A stretch of DNA of 64,000 nt. It comes from G963665085 sp963665085 (lineage in GTDB: Bacteria; Bacteroidota; Bacteroidia; Bacteroidales; JAAAOM01). Within the stretch, counting starts at the first letter, position 1; each line of letters begins with the position of its first letter. A program made the position numbers and the translations under genes. The notes under the pieces were generated by a model. The model was not told the origin of the DNA, made no database searches, and saw only the letters and a program-made list of their open reading frames with translations. The stretch lies in assembly GCA_963665085.2 (NCBI GenBank), contig CAXXXS010000001.1:4340001-4404000 (forward strand), written 5' to 3'. Of the stretch, positions 18,839 through 27,880 are shown one piece after another.

Positions 18839-19537
18839 GTGGGGGGACAAACTGAAATTTTACAAGAATTAATCGACGAAAAAGTGGGAATTCCTTTTGG
18901 AAAATTACTAACAGAGCAAGAGAGCAAACAAATTTCGGAAAATTGTAATGTAGTAAATTACAAGAAAAAAGAAGTTATATTCCGACAAGGGACAAGGACA
19001 TCCCATATCATGTTTGTTAATAATTGGCTTGTAAAAATATACAAGGAAGGTAGAAACAATAAATTTATAATTCTAAAAGTTGAGAAGACAGAGAATTTTT
19101 TGGGGCTCACTTCAATTTTTGGAGGTCAATTACATGAATATTCTGCCTCTGCAATAGATGATTGTGAGATTGGGTATGTAGATTTTAATGCCTTTCACAA
19201 TATTTTAAAAATGAATGGAGACTATGCTTTAAAGATAATAAACCTTCTAAGTACGGATAGTTTGTATATATTCGATAGATTAATGAGTCAATCACACAAA
19301 CAATTACCGGGAAGAATCGCTGATGTGTTACTCTATTTCTCTGAAAAGATTTATAACAGTAATGTCTATTCATTTCCTTTTACTAGAAGAGAATTAGCTG
19401 AATTGGCAGGAACAACTAAAGAAAGTTTTATTAGGACACTTACAGAATTTAAGAATGATAAAATTATCAAGTTAGATGGTTCAAAGGTCGAAATTGTAAG
19501 TATGAAAATCGTAAGAACATTAAGTGAACTTGGGTAA
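18839..19537 (+). CDS. Crp/Fnr-family transcriptional regulator
   Basis: A 232-residue regulator. The cyclic-nucleotide-binding-type beta-roll covers about residues 18-135 and the winged helix-turn-helix about 160-225 (TRRELAELAGTTKESFIRTLTEF). No cysteine cluster for an iron-sulfur cluster is seen. The only in-frame start that keeps the sensor domain is GTG at 18839. An ATG at 18832 is one base out of frame because of a run of six G (18841-18846); with five G it would give MVSGGQTE in frame. A palindrome fitting this family lies upstream. A receiver-domain gene follows two bases after the stop. Confidence 0.88.
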   Translation: MGGQTEILQELIDEKVGIPFGKLLTEQESKQISENCNVVNYKKKEVIFRQGTRTSHIMFVNNWLVKIYKEGRNNKFIILKVEKTENFLGLTSIFGGQLHEYSASAIDDCEIGYVDFNAFHNILKMNGDYALKIINLLSTDSLYIFDRLMSQSHKQLPGRIADVLLYFSEKIYNSNVYSFPFTRRELAELAGTTKESFIRTLTEFKNDKIIKLDGSKVEIVSMKIVRTLSELG

Positions 19538-19539
19538 TT

Positions 19540-19917
19540 ATGAACATGAACAGACAAATATTAATCGTTGACGATATATTCACAAATCGTTTGTTGTTAT
19601 CAGAAATATTAAAAGATCTGAATTTTAAAATTAGTCAGGCTGCTAATGGGAAAGAAGCCATTGAATTAATTGAGAAAATTGATTTTGATTTAGTGTTAAT
19701 GGATATTGAAATGCCTGTGATGAATGGATTGGAAACAACAATATATATAAGAGAAAAAATGGACCCAACAAAATCCAGGGTCCCCATTGTTGCCCTTACT
19801 GCGCATAATCCAAACCTGTTTTTCGAAAATTTTAAAGATGTTGGTTTTGATGAATTGCTAACAAAACCTTATTCAATAAATAAGATAAAAGATATTATAA
19901 ACTTAGTAATCGTATAA
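19540..19917 (+). CDS. Single-domain response regulator
   Basis: A 125-residue receiver with Asp11-Asp12, phospho-acceptor Asp55 (LVLMDIEMPVMNG), Thr in ALTAH and Lys in LTKPY. Sequence of this type is usual for receivers served by hybrid kinases. Two bases separate it from the Crp/Fnr gene, so both are probably one transcript. It converges on the fRMsr gene. An alternative ATG lies two codons downstream. Confidence 0.9.
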   Translation: MNMNRQILIVDDIFTNRLLLSEILKDLNFKISQAANGKEAIELIEKIDFDLVLMDIEMPVMNGLETTIYIREKMDPTKSRVPIVALTAHNPNLFFENFKDVGFDELLTKPYSINKIKDIINLVIV

Positions 19918-19918
19918 T

Positions 19919-20398
19919 TTATTCAAAAACAAGATTTGTAATTTGTTCTAGATAAAAAGCATCAACATTATCAAAGTTTTCTAAAATTTCGCTGTCAATA
20001 TCAAGAACACCAATTATTTCATTTTTTTTGTTCTTTAATAAAACAACAATCTCAGATTTTGATCTGGTGTCGCATGCTATATGTCCCTGAAATTCTTTGA
20101 CATTGGGAACAACAACTGTTTTATTTTTATTTATTGCATGCCAACAAACACCTGTATCTTTCTTTAACTGTAAACAAGCAAGTGGGCCTTGATAAGGGCC
20201 AACCCGTAATTTTCCATCTTCTAAAAGATAAAAACCAGTCCAGAAAAAATTATTCATTTTATGATATAGGATTGCATTAATTGTAGCCATTCTGCTTATT
20301 GGAGTATCAATTTCAGTTGTAAGGCTTTTTATTTGTTCAATCAACCGTAGGTATCTTTTTTCTTTGTTCATAAGGTTTCTATTAATAAAACTTTGCAA
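19919..20398 (-). CDS. Free methionine-(R)-sulfoxide reductase (GAF type)
   Basis: A 159-residue GAF-domain enzyme that reduces free Met-R-sulfoxide. Diagnostic segments are all present: WTGFYL, GPYQGPLAC, GVCWHA, FQGHIACD, SEIVV and GVLDIDS. The three cysteines of the family are Cys75, Cys85 and Cys109. The start may instead be ATG at 20371 (MNKEKRY), which removes nine residues. It is divergent from prfC with about 60 bases between. It probably protects against oxidative damage; a protein MsrB lipoprotein is encoded at 55.8-56.4 kb. Confidence 0.9.
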   Translation of the reverse strand: MQSFINRNLMNKEKRYLRLIEQIKSLTTEIDTPISRMATINAILYHKMNNFFWTGFYLLEDGKLRVGPYQGPLACLQLKKDTGVCWHAINKNKTVVVPNVKEFQGHIACDTRSKSEIVVLLKNKKNEIIGVLDIDSEILENFDNVDAFYLEQITNLVFE

Positions 20399-20462
20399 AT
20401 ATTAAAAATAAAATTCTTGCGATTTAAGCAAAATACTACTTTTGCGGTTCAAAATTATATTA

Positions 20463-22046
20463 ATGGATTTAAAAAAAGAGATAAACAGAAGGAGAACGTT
20501 TGCAGTAATTAGTCACCCAGATGCCGGAAAAACAACATTAACGGAGAAATTGTTGTTGTTTGGAGGAGCAATACATGTTGCAGGGGCTGTAAAATCAAAT
20601 AAAATAAAGAAGACTGCTACATCTGATTTTATGGAGATTGAGAGACAACGCGGGATTTCTGTTGCTACTTCTGTTATGGGGTTTGAATATAGTGGTTTCA
20701 AAATAAATATTCTTGATACGCCAGGTCACGAAGATTTTGCTGAAGATACATACCGGACACTTACCGCCGTTGATAGTGTAATTATTGTAGTGGATGTTGC
20801 AAAAGGAGTTGAGAGGCAAACACGAAAGTTGATGGATGTTTGTAGAATGCGAAATACCCCCGTAATTATATTTGTTAATAAGCTTGATAGATTGGGTCAA
20901 GATCCTTTTGAATTAATGGATGAACTTGAAACGGAGCTTAAGATTGGTGTTCGTCCGTTGAGTTGGCCTATAGGAATGGGAGATAGATTTAAAGGCGTTT
21001 ATAACCTGTTTGATAAAAATCTTAATTTGTTTACCTCGGATGAAAAATATACCGTAGGAGATTCTATTCGTTTTGATAACATTGAGGATCCTGCATTAGA
21101 AAAGTATATAGGAGAGGAGTTTGCAGATAAGCTAAGAGATGATATTGAACTAATAGAAGGTGTTTATTCTGAGGATTATCTAAAAGGTTACAAAGAAGCT
21201 ACTGTAGCCCCTGTATTTTTTGGTAGTGCTTTAAATAATTTTGGAGTTAAAGAAATGCTTGATTGTTTCACGCAGATAGCTCCTGCCCCGGGAGAAAGTG
21301 AAACTGATATTAGAGCGGTGTCTTCCAGTGAGGAGAAATTCTCTGGTTTTGTTTTTAAGATCCATGCTAATATGGATCCAAATCACAGAAATCGTATAGC
21401 TTTTGTTAAGATATGTTCGGGAGTATTTCAACGAAATACAAATTATTATCATGTTCGGTTAGGAAGATCCTTGAAATTTTCTAATCCAACTGCTTTTATG
21501 GCTCAAAAGAAGAATATTATTGAGGATGCCTTTCCTGGAGATATTGTAGGTTTGCCAGATAACGGAAATTTTAAAATAGGAGATACATTAACAGAAGGGG
21601 AGAAAATGAATTTCAAAGGTATTCCAAGCTTTGCCCCAGAATTATTCAGATATATAGAAAATGCAGATCCATTAAAATATAAACAATTAGCAAAGGGAAT
21701 AGAGCAATTAATGGACGAAGGGGTTGCTCAGTTGTTTGAGAATCAGTATAACGGTAGAAAAATTATTGGTACAGTAGGTGCTTTGCAATTCGATGTTATT
21801 GAACATAGGTTAAAAAATGAATATGGCGCTTCATGTAGATATGAAGGCCTTCAGCTATTTAAGGCTTGTTGGATACAAAGCAACAACAAAGAAGAATTCA
21901 ATGATTTTAAGAAGCGTAAATTTCAATATATGGCTAAAGATAAATTTGGCAGAGACGTCTATTTAGCCGACACTGCCTATTCTTTAGATATGGCCCGTAA
22001 TAATTTTAAGAATATAAATTTCTTCTTTACCTCAGACTTTCAGTAG
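20463..22046 (+). CDS. prfC: Peptide chain release factor 3
   Basis: A 527-residue translational GTPase. The P-loop reads SHPDAGKTTLTEKLLLFGG, switch regions include RQRGISVATSVM, G3 is DTPGHEDF and G4 is NKLD, followed by the RF3-specific middle and C-terminal domains. RF3 recycles RF1/RF2 after peptide release. I chose ATG at 20463; an in-frame TTG seven codons upstream is less likely. Its length fits the family. It is a single gene, convergent with the next small minus-strand gene. Confidence 0.96.
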   Translation: MDLKKEINRRRTFAVISHPDAGKTTLTEKLLLFGGAIHVAGAVKSNKIKKTATSDFMEIERQRGISVATSVMGFEYSGFKINILDTPGHEDFAEDTYRTLTAVDSVIIVVDVAKGVERQTRKLMDVCRMRNTPVIIFVNKLDRLGQDPFELMDELETELKIGVRPLSWPIGMGDRFKGVYNLFDKNLNLFTSDEKYTVGDSIRFDNIEDPALEKYIGEEFADKLRDDIELIEGVYSEDYLKGYKEATVAPVFFGSALNNFGVKEMLDCFTQIAPAPGESETDIRAVSSSEEKFSGFVFKIHANMDPNHRNRIAFVKICSGVFQRNTNYYHVRLGRSLKFSNPTAFMAQKKNIIEDAFPGDIVGLPDNGNFKIGDTLTEGEKMNFKGIPSFAPELFRYIENADPLKYKQLAKGIEQLMDEGVAQLFENQYNGRKIIGTVGALQFDVIEHRLKNEYGASCRYEGLQLFKACWIQSNNKEEFNDFKKRKFQYMAKDKFGRDVYLADTAYSLDMARNNFKNINFFFTSDFQ

Positions 22047-22077
22047 AGAATTATTGTGAGCCACCAGAAGAAATAAT

Positions 22078-22317
22078 TTATCCTACCCAAACAGATGAAT
22101 TAGCTTCAATATAATCGTAAACTCTAATTACTTTGTATTGATTGTGAGGAAGTGGCTGTACAATTATTCTTTTATTTTCTTTTGCATAAAGAAGAAAATG
22201 AGAAAATTGAAAACAATCAATATTTGTTGGTTCAATTCCAAGGTTGTTAAGTTCGTTCTCTGTTAAACATTGTCCTTTTTTCAAATTTAAACTGCCTGTG
22301 AGTAAAGTGCTATTCAT
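22078..22317 (-). CDS. Small hypothetical protein
   Basis: About 79 residues from ATG at 22317 (MNSTLLTGSLN); ATG at 22362 would add 15 residues. No membrane segment or known motif was recognised. The composition (QPLPHNQYKVIRVYDYIE) looks like a real soluble protein rather than random reading. It converges on prfC and precedes the gap before the terpene-cyclase operon. The function is unknown. Confidence 0.5.
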   Translation of the reverse strand: MNSTLLTGSLNLKKGQCLTENELNNLGIEPTNIDCFQFSHFLLYAKENKRIIVQPLPHNQYKVIRVYDYIEANSSVWVG

Positions 22318-22508
22318 GATTTTATGTTTTAAGATTACGGTAGTAAAACTAATTTTTATCATCTTTTCCAACAAAAAAAAACCAATGACATATAATACTG
22401 TAAACCGGTGATTTTCATCATCTTTTTTGATTAACGAAGAACACTCTTTACGTTTATACGCTGTTAAGAACTAAGTGATTTATAGATAGAAACGATAAAA
22501 ATGGGGTT

Positions 22509-24299
22509 TTAGTATTTAAGGGAGCGAGAAATTGCGTCAAGATAAAATGTCAGCGGATATAGCTTTTCGTCGTACCAAAGTGATGCAAAATATAAACCAA
22601 TAGGGGCTGGTTTTAATCCGTTTTGTTTAAAATAAGAATCTAACCAATTCAGGCCTCCTTTACAATTAGAATTATATTCAGTTGACGTTAATGCAGATAC
22701 TGCCAGTGCAGTTTCTTCAATACTGCCAGGAACTGATTTGTCTCCTCCCCAGCTTCCATCTTTATTTTGTGCTTCAACAAGGTAGTTTTTTCCTCCTTCA
22801 ATTAACTGGCTTATTTTTAATAAAATTTTTGAGCCGGGTGTAAAGAACCTTAATGTGTCGTTTAAATATGAAATTACTCTTGCTGTGCCATATACAGGAT
22901 TTGTATGGTTGCTGGTAAATTGATTTCCAAACCAAAGTGGTAGCCACGAACCGTTTTCCTGTTGATGATTTTCAAGGTATAACAAGGACTTCTCAATTGA
23001 TGAGTCTATTTTTTTTTGAAATAAAGGGGAAATTTCTTTTTTGTATACTTCTGATACAGTTGCAAGGGCAAGGAAGCAATGCCCGGTTAAGTCAGAACAG
23101 CTTTGATCAAAAGGTAATTTTCCCCATCCTTTTGAAAAAGTAGGGAACCCCCCATCCGAATTTTGTAATAGAAGAAGCCAGTTTACAGCGTCAAATATTT
23201 CTTTTTGTATCTCTTGATGATTTTTTAAAGTCAATAACGCTAAGATAGTTCCCGGAGTATCGTCACAATCGGGAACAGAACCGGAATAGTTAGTCCATCC
23301 CCATCCTCCTGGTTGAGTTCCATTAAATGGATGGATGGTTTTGTTTTGTGTTGATAAAAGATGTTCTGTTAGCTTTTTTTGTTTGGCAATAGAAAGAATA
23401 GATTTTGATTTAGAACGTAGTGATTTTATACTTAGCGTAGTAACCCAGGTAGAAAGGTTAATGTCTATGGGCCAGCTTCCATCACTTCTTTGTGTCTTTT
23501 TTAAAAAATCGATGCCTTTTTCTACAACACTAGAATTGTAATGTCCTGAATTAATTAAGCTTAAAGCAACAAAAGCAGTTAATGGTATAGCTTCAAGAAA
23601 TCCACCGCTTTGAGGGGTTGTTTTTTCTAAAATAGCCAAAGCTTTATAAATTGATTTCTTTCGAATTATTTGTGAAATTTTGTTTTGTTTTTTATTCTTG
23701 AATGTTAAAATCCCAACAGCAATTAGTGCAGGAATGGCATAGCTTACAACATTTAAATTAAGAATTTTGTATAGTTTCTTTGGAAATAATGCTAATTCAA
23801 AAGGGAGTTGCGGAATTTCTTTAAATCCATCTTTGCCTAAAACACCACATAATGCACTCATTGTTAGAATGGGAACAGAGAATGTGTAATCTTTTTTGTA
23901 ATGTGTAAGAATTGCTTTTGTAACCTGATTAGAATTTACATTTATAGAGTTATCTAAAAGATAGTTAGCGATTTTTTTTTGAGTTTCTTTTATGCTTTTA
24001 TCTTCAATTGAATATAAATTAAGTGCAGCATATACCAGAAGTGATGTTGAGATATTACCTGGACTTTCAGGTGTATCTCCATAACTACCATCAGAATTAA
24101 TATTATTTCTTAACCATTCTAACCCCTTTTGAATTTCATATTGATTTTTTAGTGGAGCATAAAAATGGAGTGCTGCAACAGATACAGCTACACCTAAGGC
24201 ACTTGATGATAATTTTCCTTCCCAAAATCCTTCATTATTTATTTCTGAGAGTAGGATCTCTGTTAATTCCTTAAATCGTATTTCTAGTTTATTCTTCAT
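22509..24299 (-). CDS. Class II terpene cyclase, squalene-hopene-cyclase-like
   Basis: A 596-residue double alpha-barrel protein of the squalene/oxidosqualene cyclase superfamily. The protonating DxDDT motif is Asp344-Cys-Asp-Asp-Thr348. QW-type repeats are seen as QRSDGSWP (270-277), QNSDGGFP, QQENGSWLP and QNKDGSWGG. It is slightly shorter than typical squalene-hopene cyclases (about 630) and differs in the residues flanking the motif (PDCDDTPG rather than DVDDTA). No squalene synthase is nearby, while a polyprenyl synthetase is, so the substrate may be a linear polyprenyl compound. It is the last gene of a five-gene operon and overlaps the preceding gene by 11 bases. Confidence 0.85.
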   Translation of the reverse strand: MKNKLEIRFKELTEILLSEINNEGFWEGKLSSSALGVAVSVAALHFYAPLKNQYEIQKGLEWLRNNINSDGSYGDTPESPGNISTSLLVYAALNLYSIEDKSIKETQKKIANYLLDNSINVNSNQVTKAILTHYKKDYTFSVPILTMSALCGVLGKDGFKEIPQLPFELALFPKKLYKILNLNVVSYAIPALIAVGILTFKNKKQNKISQIIRKKSIYKALAILEKTTPQSGGFLEAIPLTAFVALSLINSGHYNSSVVEKGIDFLKKTQRSDGSWPIDINLSTWVTTLSIKSLRSKSKSILSIAKQKKLTEHLLSTQNKTIHPFNGTQPGGWGWTNYSGSVPDCDDTPGTILALLTLKNHQEIQKEIFDAVNWLLLLQNSDGGFPTFSKGWGKLPFDQSCSDLTGHCFLALATVSEVYKKEISPLFQKKIDSSIEKSLLYLENHQQENGSWLPLWFGNQFTSNHTNPVYGTARVISYLNDTLRFFTPGSKILLKISQLIEGGKNYLVEAQNKDGSWGGDKSVPGSIEETALAVSALTSTEYNSNCKGGLNWLDSYFKQNGLKPAPIGLYFASLWYDEKLYPLTFYLDAISRSLKY

Positions 24300-25131
24300 G
24301 GCTAATAAGGCTGCCTAGTGCAAGCAAACCGTAAAATGTATATTCTAAATCTTTTGTTGAATCCCCATCTCCTGATAGAAATGCTCCATCAGAATAATTA
24401 TATTCAACAAAGTTAAGACAATCAGGTTTAATCGCTCTAAAATCATATTTAGTTTTTTCTAAAACAAAGAGTGTTACCCCTGTAGAAAGCATATCGCTGA
24501 AATCAGCTTGAATAAAAGCTTTGAAGCCTCCTTCTTTATTTTTATATGCCGATATGCTTGTTAATTTTTTTTTTGTCTTTAAACCTGCTTTAAAACGAGC
24601 AAAAATAAGAGCAGCAAGAAGACTACAAGGTATATTTCCTTTAGGATTATATGTAAGTAACCATGCTTTGATAAATAAATAATAGATGCTTTTATTTCTG
24701 CCATTAGCATCGATTAGTAAGGCTAAAAGAAAAATATGATATGCAACATTAACAGTTTTGTTTTTATTGAAGAGTGATTTTAAAATAAATAAGAAAGAAT
24801 ACTTTTTTTTAGAAGAGGATATATCTAAAGAAATCAAAGATATTGCCAAGTTATCTACTATATAGGAGCTTTCTTTAGTTATATTATCATTTATATAAGT
24901 TTTTAATAAAGTCTCTTGTTCTTTTAAACTAGTTGCTAAACATAACCAATGCCCAAATAATGAATAATATGAGTCAGGATTTTCAGCTCTATCTACAAAA
25001 CCTCCATTGGGATGTTGTTTGCTTTTTATGAACTCAATAACCTCTTTTTGTGCAGCAGAATCTAAAACAGTAAAACCTCTTTTTATTGTTTGAATTAGTT
25101 GCAGATGTATAGGCTCATCATGTTTATTCAT
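24289..25131 (-). CDS. Prenyltransferase/squalene-oxidase-repeat (alpha-toroid) protein
   Basis: A 280-residue helical protein with terpene-cyclase-type repeats (QHPNGGFVDRAENPDSYYSLFGHW near the start, YKNKEGGFKAF and YSDGAFLSG later). The fold resembles half of a class II cyclase or a protein prenyltransferase beta subunit. It has no DxDDT motif and no clear zinc ligands, so catalysis is uncertain; it may bind or present the isoprenoid. It overlaps the gene on each side (8 and 11 bases), which points to translational coupling and joint action with the cyclase. Confidence 0.75.
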   Translation of the reverse strand: MNKHDEPIHLQLIQTIKRGFTVLDSAAQKEVIEFIKSKQHPNGGFVDRAENPDSYYSLFGHWLCLATSLKEQETLLKTYINDNITKESSYIVDNLAISLISLDISSSKKKYSFLFILKSLFNKNKTVNVAYHIFLLALLIDANGRNKSIYYLFIKAWLLTYNPKGNIPCSLLAALIFARFKAGLKTKKKLTSISAYKNKEGGFKAFIQADFSDMLSTGVTLFVLEKTKYDFRAIKPDCLNFVEYNYSDGAFLSGDGDSTKDLEYTFYGLLALGSLISHEE

Positions 25132-26710
25132 TTATAGATAAAGGTTTGAAAATTTTTCCTAAAACACTATAAAGACTTAATCTTAGTTTATGGTTTTGCA
25201 ATGAGTCTAAGGATGAGTAACATTTTTCGATATAATTATTTAAATAATCATTTGCTTTTGGAATAAGATTTTCTTTTTCAATTATTTCTCTGAATGTTTT
25301 TACGTTTAAGATATTAATTTTTTGCATCTCTGCTTCATTCTTGTTGAATAATTCGAATAGGAGAGCAGTTAAAAAAGGAAAATCGGCTGTTTTTTCGTTT
25401 ATGCTATTTTCATTAAACTCATTTATATCATCCCGGATTTGGTATGAGATTCCAAAAAGATCAGAAAATTCTTCAAGAATAGCTAATTCTGAATTATCTG
25501 CTTTTCCCAAAATTCCTCCAAGTAAAAGAGCAACCTTTATAGCCTCGCCCGTTTTTTGTTTGAAAACATGTAAAGTTGAATTTATATCCAGGAAATGATT
25601 TTCTGTGTTCATTAGAATATCTGTGCCCTGGCCTTCGGTGAGAATTACATGCGAATCGGAAATAGTTTTTAATCCTTTCGCAATAATAGTTGCATCAACA
25701 GGGAGATTGGATAATATTTGATATCCTTTTCCAATCAAATAATCACCAGCGTTTATTGCACGCGGAATGCCGTATTTTTTATGTGCTGTTAAATTATTAT
25801 ATCGATATTCAGCTTTGTCTTCTATGTCATCATGTATTAAAGAGGCTTTGTGGAAGCACTCAATAATCATGGAAAGGGGTAATAACATCTCATCAGTGTG
25901 TTCTTTGTCTGAATAAGCCAAATAACTTAATCCGGCTAAAAGTGGCCGCATTCGTTGCCCATCAATAAGCAGGTATTCCTGTGCCAGCTTTTCCGTATCG
26001 TTTTTCCAGGGAAAAAAGATGCTTGTTTGTTCTTCAGTGAAAAATTTTGTTATCTGATGTCTTAATAAGGAAATCGAAATCGGTTTGTTTATCGGATCCT
26101 CCTGAAAAGAACGGATTTCATCTAAAAGCCATTCTTTATCTACTTTAGTATCAACGCAGCCATCAAATAACAGAGGTATTCCAATAACAGGAACTGCTGC
26201 ATTAGAAACTGGTTGAAAAGAGCGCTGTAAAACAGACATGCAACTTACGCCAATAACAGCGTCAATAGAACCTTCTTCAACCAGACCGATAGCTACAGTA
26301 GTCCCTTCTGCCACAAGAGTAGCATATCCAAGTTGTTCAGCTTCAGTTAAAATGTCATCTATCATACAACCTTTACATCCTGCGCAAATAAGTCCGAGTT
26401 GGTCAAAAGTAGCTTTGCAATTTGTGCTGTTTTTTAGACATTGGGGGAGTAACAATAACCTACGGTGTATGGGTGTAGCTTTTACTGTTTTTCTCCACGA
26501 TTCATTACCCAGTAATACTATTGTATAGTCAGTATATTCAAGAGAGATATTGTTGTCTTTTAAAAGCTTTTTTGCTAATTGTTCGAGTATCTCAAACTTT
26601 ACAGGGGGTAACAAATCAGTTTTAGAAAAATATTTACTGACTTCTTTACGTAACTGTTTACGTAAGCTTAGCTCTTGAGGTACTTTTAATAATCGAGTTG
26701 TATTATCCAT
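25124..26710 (-). CDS. DUF116 - polyprenyl synthetase fusion protein
   Basis: A 528-residue two-domain protein from ATG at 26710. Residues 60-220 match DUF116, with clustered cysteines 91, 98, 109, 112 and 115 (ICAGCKGCMIDD) suited to metal or FeS binding. Residues 240-528 are a trans-isoprenyl diphosphate synthase, with first Asp-rich motif DDIED at 294-298. The usual following RR is replaced by RY, and the second Asp-rich motif reads DDINE (427-431) rather than DDxxD. Chain elongation from IPP is therefore likely but altered. It overlaps the radical SAM gene and the alpha-toroid gene by 8 bases each. Confidence 0.85.
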   Translation of the reverse strand: MDNTTRLLKVPQELSLRKQLRKEVSKYFSKTDLLPPVKFEILEQLAKKLLKDNNISLEYTDYTIVLLGNESWRKTVKATPIHRRLLLLPQCLKNSTNCKATFDQLGLICAGCKGCMIDDILTEAEQLGYATLVAEGTTVAIGLVEEGSIDAVIGVSCMSVLQRSFQPVSNAAVPVIGIPLLFDGCVDTKVDKEWLLDEIRSFQEDPINKPISISLLRHQITKFFTEEQTSIFFPWKNDTEKLAQEYLLIDGQRMRPLLAGLSYLAYSDKEHTDEMLLPLSMIIECFHKASLIHDDIEDKAEYRYNNLTAHKKYGIPRAINAGDYLIGKGYQILSNLPVDATIIAKGLKTISDSHVILTEGQGTDILMNTENHFLDINSTLHVFKQKTGEAIKVALLLGGILGKADNSELAILEEFSDLFGISYQIRDDINEFNENSINEKTADFPFLTALLFELFNKNEAEMQKINILNVKTFREIIEKENLIPKANDYLNNYIEKCYSSLDSLQNHKLRLSLYSVLGKIFKPLSINE

Positions 26711-27879
26711 ATGCGCCCAAACCAAAAAATGCATTTTTTTTAGCAAATCGATATGCCCAGCTTTTCTCGCGAATAGCTTTTGAAGAACCATGACTAGGTA
26801 CAGCAGGCATCGATTTTAATCTTTCTGCTTCGTTGTCTCTTCCCGATGAGTCTTTTGCTTTATGTAGAACAGTATAGTTTACAAGCCATTGAGGATCTTC
26901 CATTATGACACAACCTTTTGTTTTGTTAGGTATCTCTTTTCTAAATCCTTCTAAAAAGGTGGAGTTTTTATAAATATCAATAAGCCTACCATCGTTTATG
27001 TTGTTTGTTGCAAACTGAATTACGGGACAGGGTTCAATATCCCCGGAAGCATTAATGTGATGACTTAACCCTGATGCAGCAGGACATAATCCATGTCCGT
27101 CTTGATCCCAATATGCATCAATGATAGCAATTTTATATTTATTACGGGCTTCTACCAAAAAGTGTCGAAGCTTTTCAATTTCTTCTTTTGACAAGCTTAG
27201 TTCTACCGTGGCATTTTCTCCTACAGGTCGATAGATATAATACCATAAATATACAACGCCTCTTTTTATGAGCGATGTGATGAATTCATCTGAAAAAGCT
27301 AAATCCAGATTAGATTTGCAAACACTCATTGCAACTCCGGTTATTAGACCTGTAGTTGTGCAGTTATCAATAGCTGCCTGGGTTTTGATGTATATGTTTT
27401 TTTCCACCTCTTCTTATATCAGCAATTTCCTGATCGCCCTCAAAACTTATTAAAGGTGTTACGTTTGCCAGTTTTCGTAACTCTTCAGCTATTTTGGGAG
27501 TCAATAATGTCCCGTTTGTAAACATTTGAAAGTAACAGTCACTATGTTTTTTATAAACATCTAAAAGGCCTTTGTACATTAAGGGTTCTCCTCCTAAAAT
27601 ACCAAAGAAGTATGAACCTTGTTCTTTTGATTCTGTAATTATTTTATCAAGCATTTCAGGTGTTAGGGAACTTTTGCTTTTTTTTCCGGTAACCCAGCAT
27701 CCCTGGCAATGTAAATTGCAGTCATCGGTTACAGATATAAAATGAAATGCAGGAAAGAATTCATTTCTTTTTATTCTTTTTTTGAATTTCTTTAACGTTC
27801 TTACTCCTTTAAATCCAAGGTTATATATGAATTTATAGAGGCATTTTTTATCGGTTTTAAAAAGTAATTGTTTAATCAT
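26703..27879 (-). pseudogene. Radical SAM enzyme, reading frame broken at an A7 run
   Basis: Two frames together make one radical SAM/SPASM-like enzyme of about 390 residues. The first part (27879 to about 27400) has the cluster motif CNLHCQGC and the GGEP segment; it then reads RRGGKK and stops 9 codons later at 27367. The second frame continues as KNIYIKTQAAID and reaches a C-terminal Cys-containing region (LCPAASG... EPCPV) to 26703. The break is at seven A on the coding strand (27397-27403); six A would restore one frame. Sequencing error, a real mutation, or slippage are all possible. The first frame starts one base after the ferredoxin-like gene, and the second overlaps the DUF116 fusion gene. 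Confidence 0.8.
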
Positions 27880-27880
27880 A

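Noticed and set aside
20442..20462. Upstream TTG start for prfC
   Set aside because: ATG at 20463 gives the normal RF3 N-terminus; the seven extra residues have no family counterpart.
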